Assembly: GCA_026122225.1 (NCBI GenBank)
Contig: JANEZZ010002675.1
Span: 310,001 to 374,000 of the forward strand
DNA: 64,000 nucleotides
Reading direction: 5' to 3'
Source of the DNA: Heloderma charlesbogerti
Taxonomy: Eukaryota; Chordata; Lepidosauria; Squamata; Helodermatidae
Shown: positions 55,696 to 64,000 of the stretch, piece by piece
Numbering within the stretch: position 1 is the first letter of the stretch
Layout of the letters: every line of letters begins with the position of its first letter
Translations under genes and position numbers: made by a program
Notes under the pieces: model-generated
The model's input: the letters and a program-made list of their open reading frames with translations, nothing else
The model's database searches: none
What the model was told of the DNA's origin: nothing

Positions 55696-58045
55696 ATGTA
55701 GAACATTTGTTTTTCTTTCATCCTCTGCAAAGAAGGAAGCTCGGTTAAAAAAAAGGAAAGTTGCAGTTTAGAGCATGTCATGTCATGGCCTTGCAACAAT
55801 GATGGGAAGAGGGAGCTTATACTTCGTGTGTGCTCTTGGGCAAGCCTGTTGTCTCCATCTAATCCAGCGCTCTTGGGTTGTTATACCTACTTAGTGTAGA
55901 TCCATGAAATGAATGGAACAAGTTAGACTAACATTGAATACAACCCCTTGTTTCCAACAGGAGCCACTCAAGTTCCTGTGGGAAGCTTAGAGGCAAGGCA
56001 TGGGGGCAACAACAATTCTCCTGTTGTTTGTCCTCTGCGTCTGGTATTCAGTGGGACACTACTTCAGTACATGGAGATTGTGTTTACATAGTATGGCTAT
56101 TAGGAATGGCTTCCATTGACAGAACTGGAATGGGGCAGTTGGGGTGGGTGGAAGTGAGAGAAGGTGTGGTGGGAGTGGCTTGGCAGGGTGCAACGTTCGG
56201 CACTCCTAGTGGTTGGAAGCACCCAAATGTCCAACACAACATGAAAGATTAAGCTCCCCCAGAGTCCTCTGTGGTGTGCAGAGGCCCATGAGAATGGAGG
56301 GCCAAGTGTGTATGAAGTGAAAGGCCCAGGCTGTAGCTTAAGTCAGAATCCCATTATGCGTGCCCCGCCCCTTCATCACTTGTCAGTTCTGGTAGCCTAC
56401 TGAAAGTCTCTTGCCTAGACTTCCCTCTGCCTTCACTCTTGGAGTCAGTCCTTATCTGCTGTTCAAAGGAGGAGGATTGCAGGAACAGTGTGTAACATAG
56501 ACATCAGAACTTGTGCTTTCAGCATGTGGGGGGGAAAGCCCACTTTCTTTTTTGAGATCCCTCTTTTCTTCCTGATCTTGTACTGGCTCAGTGAAAAGGC
56601 ATTGAAACTGGAGTGCTGGAAGCTGCTGTGTGGACACAGTCATATGGCACCATTTTCGCACAGGTAAGTCCCATTGACTTTTGTGGGACTAATCTGTATA
56701 TGAAGTAGAGTGCTCTCAATCAGCAGGTGCTTACTCCAGCAGTACCTTCAGCATTAATTCTGTATCTTCTTCTGTATCATCCATACTAACAATTCAATAC
56801 TCCTATGAAGGTGACAGTGTGGACAGTCCAAACGTTAAGGACTTTACTACTACTGAAGAAGTTACCGCCAGAGTAAACTACTGGTGTTTTGAGAGCCTAG
56901 ACATGAAAATACACTAACTAAGCCCAGCATTGCAGTCATAGGCTGTAATAAGTCACCTACAGAAAAACTGCAACAAAGCCTGCAAGTGGCTGTTCTATAG
57001 CACTAAGCCACATGGAGCAATGTTAGAATCAAAGCCTTTGTTTGCAGCCTGTTATGTAATCTATGTGCTTGAACCCATGCCAATTTTGTGATTTTTTGTT
57101 CTTGTTGCTTTTGCTCCTCTATTTAGAAGGAAAGAGAAGGACACTGCTCTTTATTAAATCTCAATATATTTATTACATCAGCTTTCTTTCTTTCTTTCAT
57201 GGGTGAATGTTTTTGTGATTATATCAAAGCAGAGAGGTCTGGACCTAGCTGTGTCTGGAGCTTCAATAATCACGGGCTTTATTCTGTACAAGGAACAGAG
57301 AGACCTGCAGCAGCCAGTTTGTCTTCTGACCATGTCTCTTATTTAGCTGTCAAGGTTGGCTGGATCACAGACCTTCTCTTGGCTGGGATCCATCTTCTTG
57401 TTGTATAGCCAGTTGGAACTGGACTAATGATTTTTTTAAATGCTGCAATACAACTCGGCTTAGTTTAGCAGTGCCAAATATTTGTACTCTGTATAAGCAG
57501 CTTTGACATTTCCTGACACATTAGGTGCAACCTTAAAATAGAATAACTGCACCCCCATAAGCTTGCTCAGCAAGCGCTGGGTGACAGGATTCTACCTTTG
57601 GGCCTACCTTTGATAGCTGTGTTCAAAAATCTCAGACTCTTGATGACTGACTATTAAAAGGTAAAGGATATTCTTTGGGAGTTACTCAGTCTTGAAGAGC
57701 ATACTTTTACTCAGGCCTGTACAAACTGTTCCCCCCCTAGCTGAACTCAAACCCATCAGCCTATCTTTTGTGGCCTTGCCAGTTGTTAGATAAACCTCTG
57801 GTTTTGCAGGCAGATGGCAAAAATTGTGGTGGTGGTGGTGGTGGTGTGGTGGATTGTCCAACTTCTGGGTGGCTACAAAATATGGCAGGTAGGTTTTAGT
57901 TCACCCAGGGGTTTTAGTTCAGCTAGGAGTTCCTAGGGGGAAAAAAAGCTGAGCTGTCATTCCCAGTTTTGCACCACATTCACAACTTTTCTGCTGTTTT
58001 TGGAATTACAAACCAAGGTTTTAGTATATCCTGTGCTATAAATAA
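55696..58045. other. No gene recognised (2.3 kb)
   Basis: Includes a trace of GTAAGTCCCATTGACTTTTG at 56665-56685, a piece of the common short palindromic element at 19660. No coding frame has support. Confidence 0.45.
57826..57852. repeat. (GGT)n microsatellite
   Basis: Eight to nine imperfect tandem GGT/GTG units. Confidence 0.9.
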
Positions 58046-58110
58046 TAGTTGAACATAAGAAGAGAAATCCTGAAACAGACCAAAGGTTAGTTGTCTAGTC
58101 CAACCCAGTA
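58046..58110 (-). mobile_element. CR1 3' end fragment (31 kb subfamily)
   Basis: AACATAAGAAGAG followed by CAGACCAAAGG and TCTAGTCCAACC is the reverse complement of the CR1 terminus at 31397-31455. Confidence 0.6.
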
Positions 58111-58559
58111 GCCCACCAGAAAGTTCTGAAAATGTGCCAATTACATAATCAACATTACTTGACTACAAGCTATGGGAAGTACAGATATGCCTGTTTCAGT
58201 CTTTCTGCCTGCCTGTTCAGAATCTGCTATTCAGTGCAGACTGGGAATCATGCCATGGTTTTGCCTTGCCATGTGCCCTTTGGGTTGTCTGGTTCTACTG
58301 GCAGCTTTCACACCTGTCTTGTGTTTACAAGCAGAAGCATGCTCAGCTTGTTCTCATGCCTGTTTTTTCTTCCATACCTTTGGAAGTTTCCCAAAACCTA
58401 TTATGATTTGTATATTTAGAAACAATGCTCTTTAACATCATGAAACCTTTAATTACCCCTTGAGGACTTGCTTTCTGTGGAGTATGACTTCAGCGTGGAG
58501 ATACTTTCAACCTCCTTGTCTTTCTCCCTGTTGAATGGTAGCATAAAGAGAATTCTTGT

Positions 58560-58805
58560 TTGGGGTATCAGGTGAGTGGATGCGCTGAACTGCAGCACGT
58601 GAGCCATTTCTACTTTTACTCAGCAACTCACGATCGGCTCCTTTGTAGGTTGCTGAGCTTACTGTCCAAGCTTGGACTGCTGGGTTGTTCAGGGGCTAAG
58701 CAACAACCATGGGTTACCTGTTGGGTTGTTTAGCTTCCTCTTGCTCGTCGTCCCTGACAGCTCATGGGTAGTTTAACCCATGGGCTGTCATGTTGTGTGC
58801 CCTGG
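58560..58805. mobile_element. Possible MITE related to the 36 kb element
   Basis: Repeated GGGTTGTT and AACCATGGGTTA / TTTAACCCATGGGCTG words and CTGGGTTGTTCAGGGGCTAA parallel 36219-36617. Ends not resolved. Confidence 0.4.
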
Positions 58806-58909
58806 CCCAATGTTATAGCATATGCAAGCACATTAGTGTACACTTCCAAATTTCAATAAAGTCTCTTCCACTCCATCGAGAATGAGGGAGGAGCATTGCA
58901 AAGCTGCTG

Positions 58910-59111
58910 TTTTCCCCAACGCAGTTTCTGTGAGGCAGGGCTGGCACAAATCCTCCCATTGTCTGAAGCAGGAGGAAACATCTTTGCCACTGCTGGGGGT
59001 GTGTGTGGAAGACCACAAGCTGCTGCTACTGGGGGTGGGGGAACCATGAGCCGCTGCCACCACCTCCCCATCTTGCCCCTTCCCACCTGCTGCCACCACC
59101 TGCCTTCTCCT
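58910..59111. repeat. GC-rich dispersed repeat
   Basis: GAGGCAGGGCTGGCACAAATC and TGTCTGAAGCAGGAGG resemble the GGGCTGGCCCAAGAC...TGTCTGAGGCA block at 48631-48665. The triplet-rich CCGCTGCCACCACC run follows. Confidence 0.45.
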
Positions 59112-59265
59112 CAATACCTTGCTTTGAGGGGTCCTTCCTCTGAGCGAGGTATTGGTGGCGAGTTGGCCCTGGGGACTGCCTGTGCCACAGTAGCACAGGT
59201 GATCTCCAGGGCCACCCCCCACCAATCCCTCACTCTGAGGAAGGACTGCTCAGAGCAAGCATTTG
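59112..59265. repeat. Large imperfect palindrome (arms about 77 bases)
   Basis: The left arm 59112-59188 and right arm 59191-59265 are reverse complements with scattered mismatches. Matching pairs include TCCTTCCTC with GAGGAAGGA, TTGGTGG with CCACCAA, TTGGCCCTGG with CCAGGGCCAC, and CTGTGCCAC with GTAGCACAG at the centre. Related CTCACTCTGAGGA..C words recur at 59232, 59371 and 59505. Probably a MITE with internal multiplication. Confidence 0.65.
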
Positions 59266-59799
59266 GACTGGGCTGGCTGTGTGGATAGCTGCACCAGCTG
59301 CTCTCCTGCTATGGCAAGGAATCAGCCAGAGGGGCTCCCCAGCTGTCCAGAGCACCAGGCAGGCTGATGCCTCACTCTGAGGATCCCTCAGGGCAAGGTG
59401 TTGGCCCACAAGTCTGCACTGGGTGCTCTCTTTGCAGCCTTTGCTGCAGCAGGGAGTGCTAGCGCGGCTTTCCAGAGCAGCCAGTTGCATGTCTGCCTAT
59501 GCCTTACTCAGAGTGAGGCATAGAGCGGGCAGCAGCAGCTGTTCCAGAGAGCTACAGTGGCAGTTTTCCTGCTGCAGCATTTTCTGCAGCAGGACAGTGG
59601 CCAGCCCACCGTGTGCCTTGATTTGAGAGACACAGGGTGGTGGTGGTAACATCAGGACCCATGGCCCTCCCTGCAGTGGGGTGCATGGGATCAGCTGCCC
59701 TTCCAGCTATGTCTCCTGAGGCAGGGGATTTACCCTGCCTTGTGGGGAGGCTGACCCTGCTGTGAGGGAAGGCAGATATGTCCCCAAAATCAACTTTAG
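59266..59799. other. GC-rich, repeat-derived-looking, no gene
   Basis: Further diverged copies of the palindrome words (ATGCCTCACTCTGAGG at 59368; ACTCAGAGTGAGGCAT at 59507) and CTGCAGCA/TGCTGCAG words. Mirrored frames on both strands are not supported. Confidence 0.4.
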
Positions 59800-59900
59800 G
59801 AACCCCAACATGCCTCCTTTTCCCCCACTCTGACACCAGAACTCAGACATCAGAGAAATAGCCTTTCTGCAGTTTCATGGAAGCGGCTTATGAGGTCAAA
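59800..59900 (-). repeat. Fragment of copy-D family
   Basis: The reverse complement contains CTGCAGAAAGG, ATCAGAG-like and GAGTTCTGGTGTCAGAGTGG, in the same order as 48549-48606. Confidence 0.55.
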
Positions 59901-60035
59901 AGTCCCTCTCTGAGGTGGAGCTCATCTAATCTTACAAACAACACTTGCCCAAGACAATTGTCTCTGCTTCTTGGCTGGACGAGATTTGAACTTGCTTCTC
60001 TCATGCCTAGTTCTCTACTCTAGCTACTGTTTTAC
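59901..60035 (-). mobile_element. tRNA-derived SINE trace
   Basis: GATTTGAACTTGCTTCTCTC and AGTTCTCTACTCTAGCTAC (plus strand) are the reverse complement of a tRNA-like box B region and anticodon arm. Only about 80 bases can be recognised. Confidence 0.4.
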
Positions 60036-60889
60036 AATATCTGTTTATATTGCAATTGTTTGACCGTCATTAGTTCAATGTAAATAGGTTATGGATTGCC
60101 AAAAAAAGAGAAAATACATTTATGAAAAAGGATAGAAGATGAAATGTATACATGCAAATTTAAAAATGATTGCTATAATTTAAATAGAAATGTAAGTACT
60201 TCTCACCATAGTGTGAGAATTATTGTGACCAGGTGACCTGTGTGCCTGCTTAGTCAGCTGTGCAGGTGCTAACTATTGATGGGTAACATCAAGACCACTG
60301 CTCTCCTGTCTGATGGTTCTCTATCAGACTTGTACTGGACAGCTCTTCAAATAAAGGATGCCTTCAATTAGAGGACTGCTGTCTGTAAAGTAGATTGCAT
60401 GGCCACCCTAGCAGTAAAACAGTGTCTGTATAAGATTTGTGAGTTTCTCTCTTTGCCTCCTTCATCTTGGCTGACAACCGCTTTAGAATCTGCCTTTCAA
60501 AATGTAGTAGATGGGATCCTTAATATTTTAGAGAAATGTGTGTAATAATTATTTTGCAATAGAAGTAATACACATCTCAGCATGGAAGTGGACTGGGAGC
60601 AACTCTCACTTTAGCAAAACATTTAATGATGGTAAATTGATCCAACTTGTTACAATTTGTATCTTTCCTTTGGGAACTCTGCAGAGGGGGGAAACTGTAG
60701 ATGGATAAATGCACAAGATTAAATGAAATATCCTCTTTGCTGTAATGAGCTGGTACACTGTAACTCTACAGAATCCGACCCCTTCTTTCCAAGTCAACGG
60801 GATGGCTTGCATTATGCCAGTGGAGTGATGCCCCATTCTCATCTACACCAAGCTGTGCTGGAACTGCTATTTCATGGTGATATCCAGAT
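60036..60889. other. No gene recognised
   Basis: AT-rich unique-looking DNA. Confidence 0.45.
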
Positions 60890-61420
60890 CGAGGGCGGCA
60901 CCACAGTCCAGTGGGCCATTGGCATAGTGCTGCCGCTGAAGCTCCCCGCTGCCCCACCACCGAAACTCCCACCGCCTTTGGGGAACCGCCCACCTGCTCA
61001 CTCATGGGTTGGCTGCTGAAGCTGCCCACTTGCCTTCCCCGCAGGTGTCACTGCTGGAGCTTCCCACCCCAGCCTATCAGCCAGCCCAACTGACGAATCA
61101 ACCACTCCTCCTCCCAGTTTTTTTTTTAACCTGGGGGCAGTGGTAGTGGCAGCAGCAGAGGTGGGACTCCCCCTCCCTCTCCTCACCATCAGCTGGCCAA
61201 CCCTGCTGGCAAAACACCACAGCACCTAGCCAGCCAAGCCATTTTAGAATGGGGCGCTGCAGAGCCTGCAGGCTCAGCCACAGTGCTTTCTCGCGGGGGT
61301 GGGGGAGCAAGGGGGGAGGAGGGGGATGGCGATGGCAGCTGCGGGAGCAGCTGGGCTACTCTGAGCCTCTGGATCCTTGGAAGCGGCCTGCCCAGGCCTC
61401 TTGATGCCAGGCCTGTTCCA
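60890..61420. other. GC-rich block without a recognised gene
   Basis: Proline/alanine-rich-looking frames appear on both strands because of GCC/CCA-rich words; none carries a domain. CpG dinucleotides are present but not dense (for example CTCGCGGGGG at 61289). It could be an unnamed repeat or a weak CpG-rich regulatory segment. Confidence 0.35.
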
Positions 61421-61847
61421 GATGGCTGCAGTGAGTGTGTGTGTGCGCGTGCACACGTAAACACTGAAAACATGCTGGTGGGTCTTTTCCATACATGTCA
61501 CGCTTCCAAAGGGATCTGAATTGGGTGGGAAGGACTAACATGATTGGCCCGATCCATGTGGCTTTTGGTGTTCACACGCAGCAGCATAGATTTCAGTACA
61601 AAGAAAAGCAGTTCCACGTGTACTTGAAGGAGGGCTTAGAACCAGCTGGAAAGAGGCTAAACCTGTTTAACAGTAAATGAAGTACACACATGAACTGTAT
61701 CATATTTTTTAAAGTAAAACCCTTAGGAGTGCTAGGAATTCTTCATTAGCTAATATGCCTCTATAGTGGCAGAGTGACTGGCTTAGTTATCAGAGAGTCC
61801 TTTGCAGTTAGGAACTCAAGAGTACCTCGTAGTCAGCAGTTCAGCAC
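61421..61847. other. No gene recognised
   Basis: A short alternating purine-pyrimidine run (GTGTGTGTGCGCGTGCACAC) lies at about 61435-61455. Otherwise plain DNA up to the hAT-like element. Confidence 0.45.
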
Positions 61848-62604
61848 TAGGGATGTACGAAAGTCACTTACCTTTTTGACGGGGTGATTCGTGGGGGGGG
61901 AGGCGCTCCGCACCTCCCCTCAAAATCCTAACCCAGCCGGCTCCGCTCTGCCGAGATTCCATGGAGCCGCCAGCCGGGGCCACCCGCAGCCAGCCATCCG
62001 GCTGCTGGGCAGCCTGCAGGCAAAAAAACACAAAAAACACAGCATATGCAAATGGCATTCCTTTTTTCCCCGCCATTTTAGCCTACATAAATATTTACGT
62101 AAGCTATTACAGCGGGGGGGGGGGGAAGGAACGCAAATAGCGCCCACTACGCTGTTTGCATTCCCCTTTTATTCACCATAATAGTTTATGTAAATATTTA
62201 CGTAGGCTAAAACAGCGAAAAAAAGGGAATGCAAATGGCGGCTGCTGTACCTGCCGCCATTTGCGTACGCTGTTTTTTTTTTTTTTTAGCTTGCCGTGAT
62301 AGGCCATGTAAATACTTACGTAGCCTATCACGGCCTCCGCATGGACGCAAATGGTGTCCCTGTGTTAGCCGTGATAGGCTATGTAATTATTTACGTAGCC
62401 TATCACAGCTATGATGAGGAAGTGAATGGAGGCTGCAGCATGGCTGCCATTCGCAAGTCAGCACGGACGGCAGCAGGTGAGTGCTCCATTTCGCATGCCT
62501 TTCGTGGGGCGGGGGGGGCTTCGTTCTGCCACGGATTTCAGGGGGCTGAATGCACTGGCATTCGGCCTTACCGAGATCCGTGGCGGAATTCTCTGATATC
62601 CCTA
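61848..62604. mobile_element. hAT-like non-autonomous element with perfect 8-bp duplication and four internal palindromes
   Basis: TTCAGCAC at 61840-61847 and again at 62605-62612 is a perfect 8-bp target duplication. The element ends are TAGGGAT (left) and ATCCCTA (right). The 757-bp body has no transposase-like frame. It carries four palindromes built on TAGGCTA-TGTAAATA-TTTACGTA-GCCTA-like sequence at about 62077-62113, 62181-62211, 62293-62334 and 62367-62410, separated by CGCAAATGGCG-like words in both orientations. It is rich in CpG compared with its surroundings, which suggests recent arrival. Confidence 0.82.
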
Positions 62605-62710
62605 TTCAGCACTACCTACCATATTCTCAATCCTCCTAGTAGAAACCCATCCCTTTCTTTAGATTTTTCTGTGTTATCTTCCTCTTGCAGGAGAAGATAT
62701 TTAATATGAA

Positions 62711-62975
62711 AGAGCTCTTTAGCTCAGTGGACAATTCTCTAGTGGCTGGAGGTTTGCACTTTGATGAGTTGAAACTGGAAGTAGAGCACATGACATTTCA
62801 ACAGTGAAGAAAATTCACCTTTCGAGGCACTATTGATGGGGCTGTCATTTATGCTGTTACTCGGAATAATTAAATCAGGACTTGTTGTCGGTCTCTTATC
62901 CCATATTAGAAGTTATGGCCTGTGCTATGCAGGAGGTCTGACTTGATTATCTTAAAGCCTCTTTTTGAATTTCAA
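62711..62975 (+). mobile_element. Candidate old tRNA-headed SINE with CR1-like tail
   Basis: AGCTCTTTAGCTCAGTGGAC (62713-) looks like a tRNA 5' end with box A. GAGTTGAAACTGG is a poor box B, and GTAGAGCAC could close the acceptor stem with GAGCTCT. The tail at about 62925-62975 (CTATGCAGGAGGTCTGACTTG, AATTTC) resembles the GGAGGTCAGACTAGATGA CR1-like 3' end known from reptiles. The two parts are separated by about 130 bases of unknown body. Confidence 0.4.
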
Positions 62976-64000
62976 ATTGACTAATTACTGGGAGTTTTTT
63001 TTCCCAAGCCAGTAGAACGAAGGCTTTGTTACCAGTTTGCTCTGCAATTCTTAAATAAGTTTTTTAAATAGTTTTTATAAAAGGCTTCTCCTGCAGGGAG
63101 GAGGAACAGAATGCCATAAGTACGATGAGCTAAGATTTGTATGTATATGGTTTGGAATTATATGGTAATGTGTGAAATGCCTTTGCTTGAATCATATTTG
63201 GGCCACTGATTAAAGCTTCTTATGCAAACACCTCAGAAGAAAGTTTGCTTTTTTGTCTGGAGTTCTAAAGTTGGTTTATGTTCTTAGCTATGCAGCTGGG
63301 GGTGGAAGGAGTAGTTAGGCAGAAGTGTGTTGTTTAAGCAGCATGCTGTCACAAATCCTGATGTGCTAGCCCCTGATTGGCAACTGCAACATGGAAGGGG
63401 AGAATACGTTAGCAACTCTGGTAGCATCGGTTGCAACGACAAGCAGCTTCCATCCTAGAGTAGGATTCTGTTTTGGTGCCAGAAAACACTTCGGTTTCCT
63501 TCCCTCCCCATGTGGAAGTGCTGGTAAGTGACAGCATAGGTTCCTGGCTGAAGTGGGAATCATGGCCAGGTGGGTGGGTGGGGTAGTGAGACAGCAATTC
63601 AAAGACTGGGATTGGATATTGACATTACCACACACACACATATGCATGCGTGCATGCACAAACATGCACAAAGCAAAAGCTGGATTACAATGCAGCTATC
63701 AGGAAAGACTGTTTCTGAGCTACACCAAGAGCTTAAAAGTTTTCAAGTTCTGAGAACCATGGCTACTGTCCTTGTTGGTCTAGTCTGACGAATGCCAAAT
63801 CTGCAGGTATAAAAGTGGGACATCAACTCAAAACGTGTGCCATGATTAATTACTTATAGATTTTATAGGACAAAACTGCCCAACGTGTAATAAAAAGTAT
63901 TACATGCAGTGAAAATTCATATTACAAGCCTGTTTACTTATCACCAGTAATGTATCAATTTTATAATCTGGAAATGTGTTTTAAATTTCTTATTATCTTG
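62976..64000. other. No gene recognised
   Basis: AT-rich DNA with a short (CA)n run at 63629-63640 followed by TGCATGCGTGCATGCAC. No coding signal. Confidence 0.45.

Noticed and set aside
60911..61519. Proline/alanine-rich frames suggesting a GC-rich first exon or CpG island gene start
   Set aside because: Frames occur on both strands, there is no initiator or splice-donor context and CpG density is modest.
62077..62410. A CRISPR-like array of regularly spaced repeats
   Set aside because: The repeats are imperfect palindromes inside a eukaryotic hAT-like element, the spacers share words with each other and there are no cas-like genes.
62711..62795. A functional tRNA gene
   Set aside because: Box B is badly degraded and the arms do not form a complete cloverleaf; it is at most a tRNA-derived repeat head.

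Overview
The window reads as vertebrate nuclear DNA, most likely from a squamate reptile (lizard or snake). It has no operons, no dense coding and an AT-rich unique background. It is crowded with interspersed repeats whose combination is squamate-like: a near full-length RTE/BovB LINE, a tRNA-derived SINE of the Sauria type, several L2-group LINEs, CR1 LINEs with the ATTCTATG 3' octamer, and many short hAT-like and other inverted-repeat DNA transposons. The taxonomic call is inference from repeat content. I could not recognise any exon of a host protein-coding gene on either strand, so the window is best read as intergenic or deep intronic DNA. All recognisable protein-coding sequence belongs to broken retrotransposons.

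Layout. 0-9 kb: mostly unique DNA with a minus-strand tRNA-Ala-like SINE (1.4 kb), LINE 3' tails (5.2 and 7.2-7.6 kb), a hAT-type palindrome (6.1 kb) and a degenerate SINE (6.3 kb). 8.9-13.2 kb: a nested stack in which an old L2 is interrupted by a 3.5 kb minus-strand BovB, itself interrupted by a Sauria-type SINE, with a CR1 3' end lying in the L2 tail. 13.5-19.4 kb: two minus-strand L2 copies (the second has lost its reverse-transcriptase core), a plus-strand BovB 3' end, hAT-like elements and copy A of a GC-rich family with GCAATCC termini. 19.4-34 kb: mostly unique DNA plus copies B and C of that GC-rich family, an LTR-like unit containing an L2 fragment, a CR1 relative and a hAT element. 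34-51 kb: inverted-repeat MITEs, an L2 3' end, a SINE, a 5S rRNA/CR1 chimera and CR1 pieces. 51.1-55.3 kb: two CR1 copies head to tail, the first with an almost complete but inactivated ORF2. 55-64 kb: GC-rich palindromic repeats and a clean 757-bp hAT-like element carrying four internal palindromes.

How the parts relate. SINEs depend on LINE machinery. The Sauria-type SINE sits inside a BovB, the LINE whose machinery it is thought to use. The 5S-derived, tRNA-Ala-derived and possibly the 62.7 kb elements carry CR1-like tails, and CR1 copies are present. No copy here looks able to move by its own protein: every LINE frame has stops, frameshifts, truncation or changed catalytic residues. I did not find a defence system, gene cluster or other cellular pathway. 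The most unusual items are structural: the four-palindrome hAT-like element, subterminal hairpins with paired base changes in the GC-rich family, the 5S/CR1 chimera and the nested stack.
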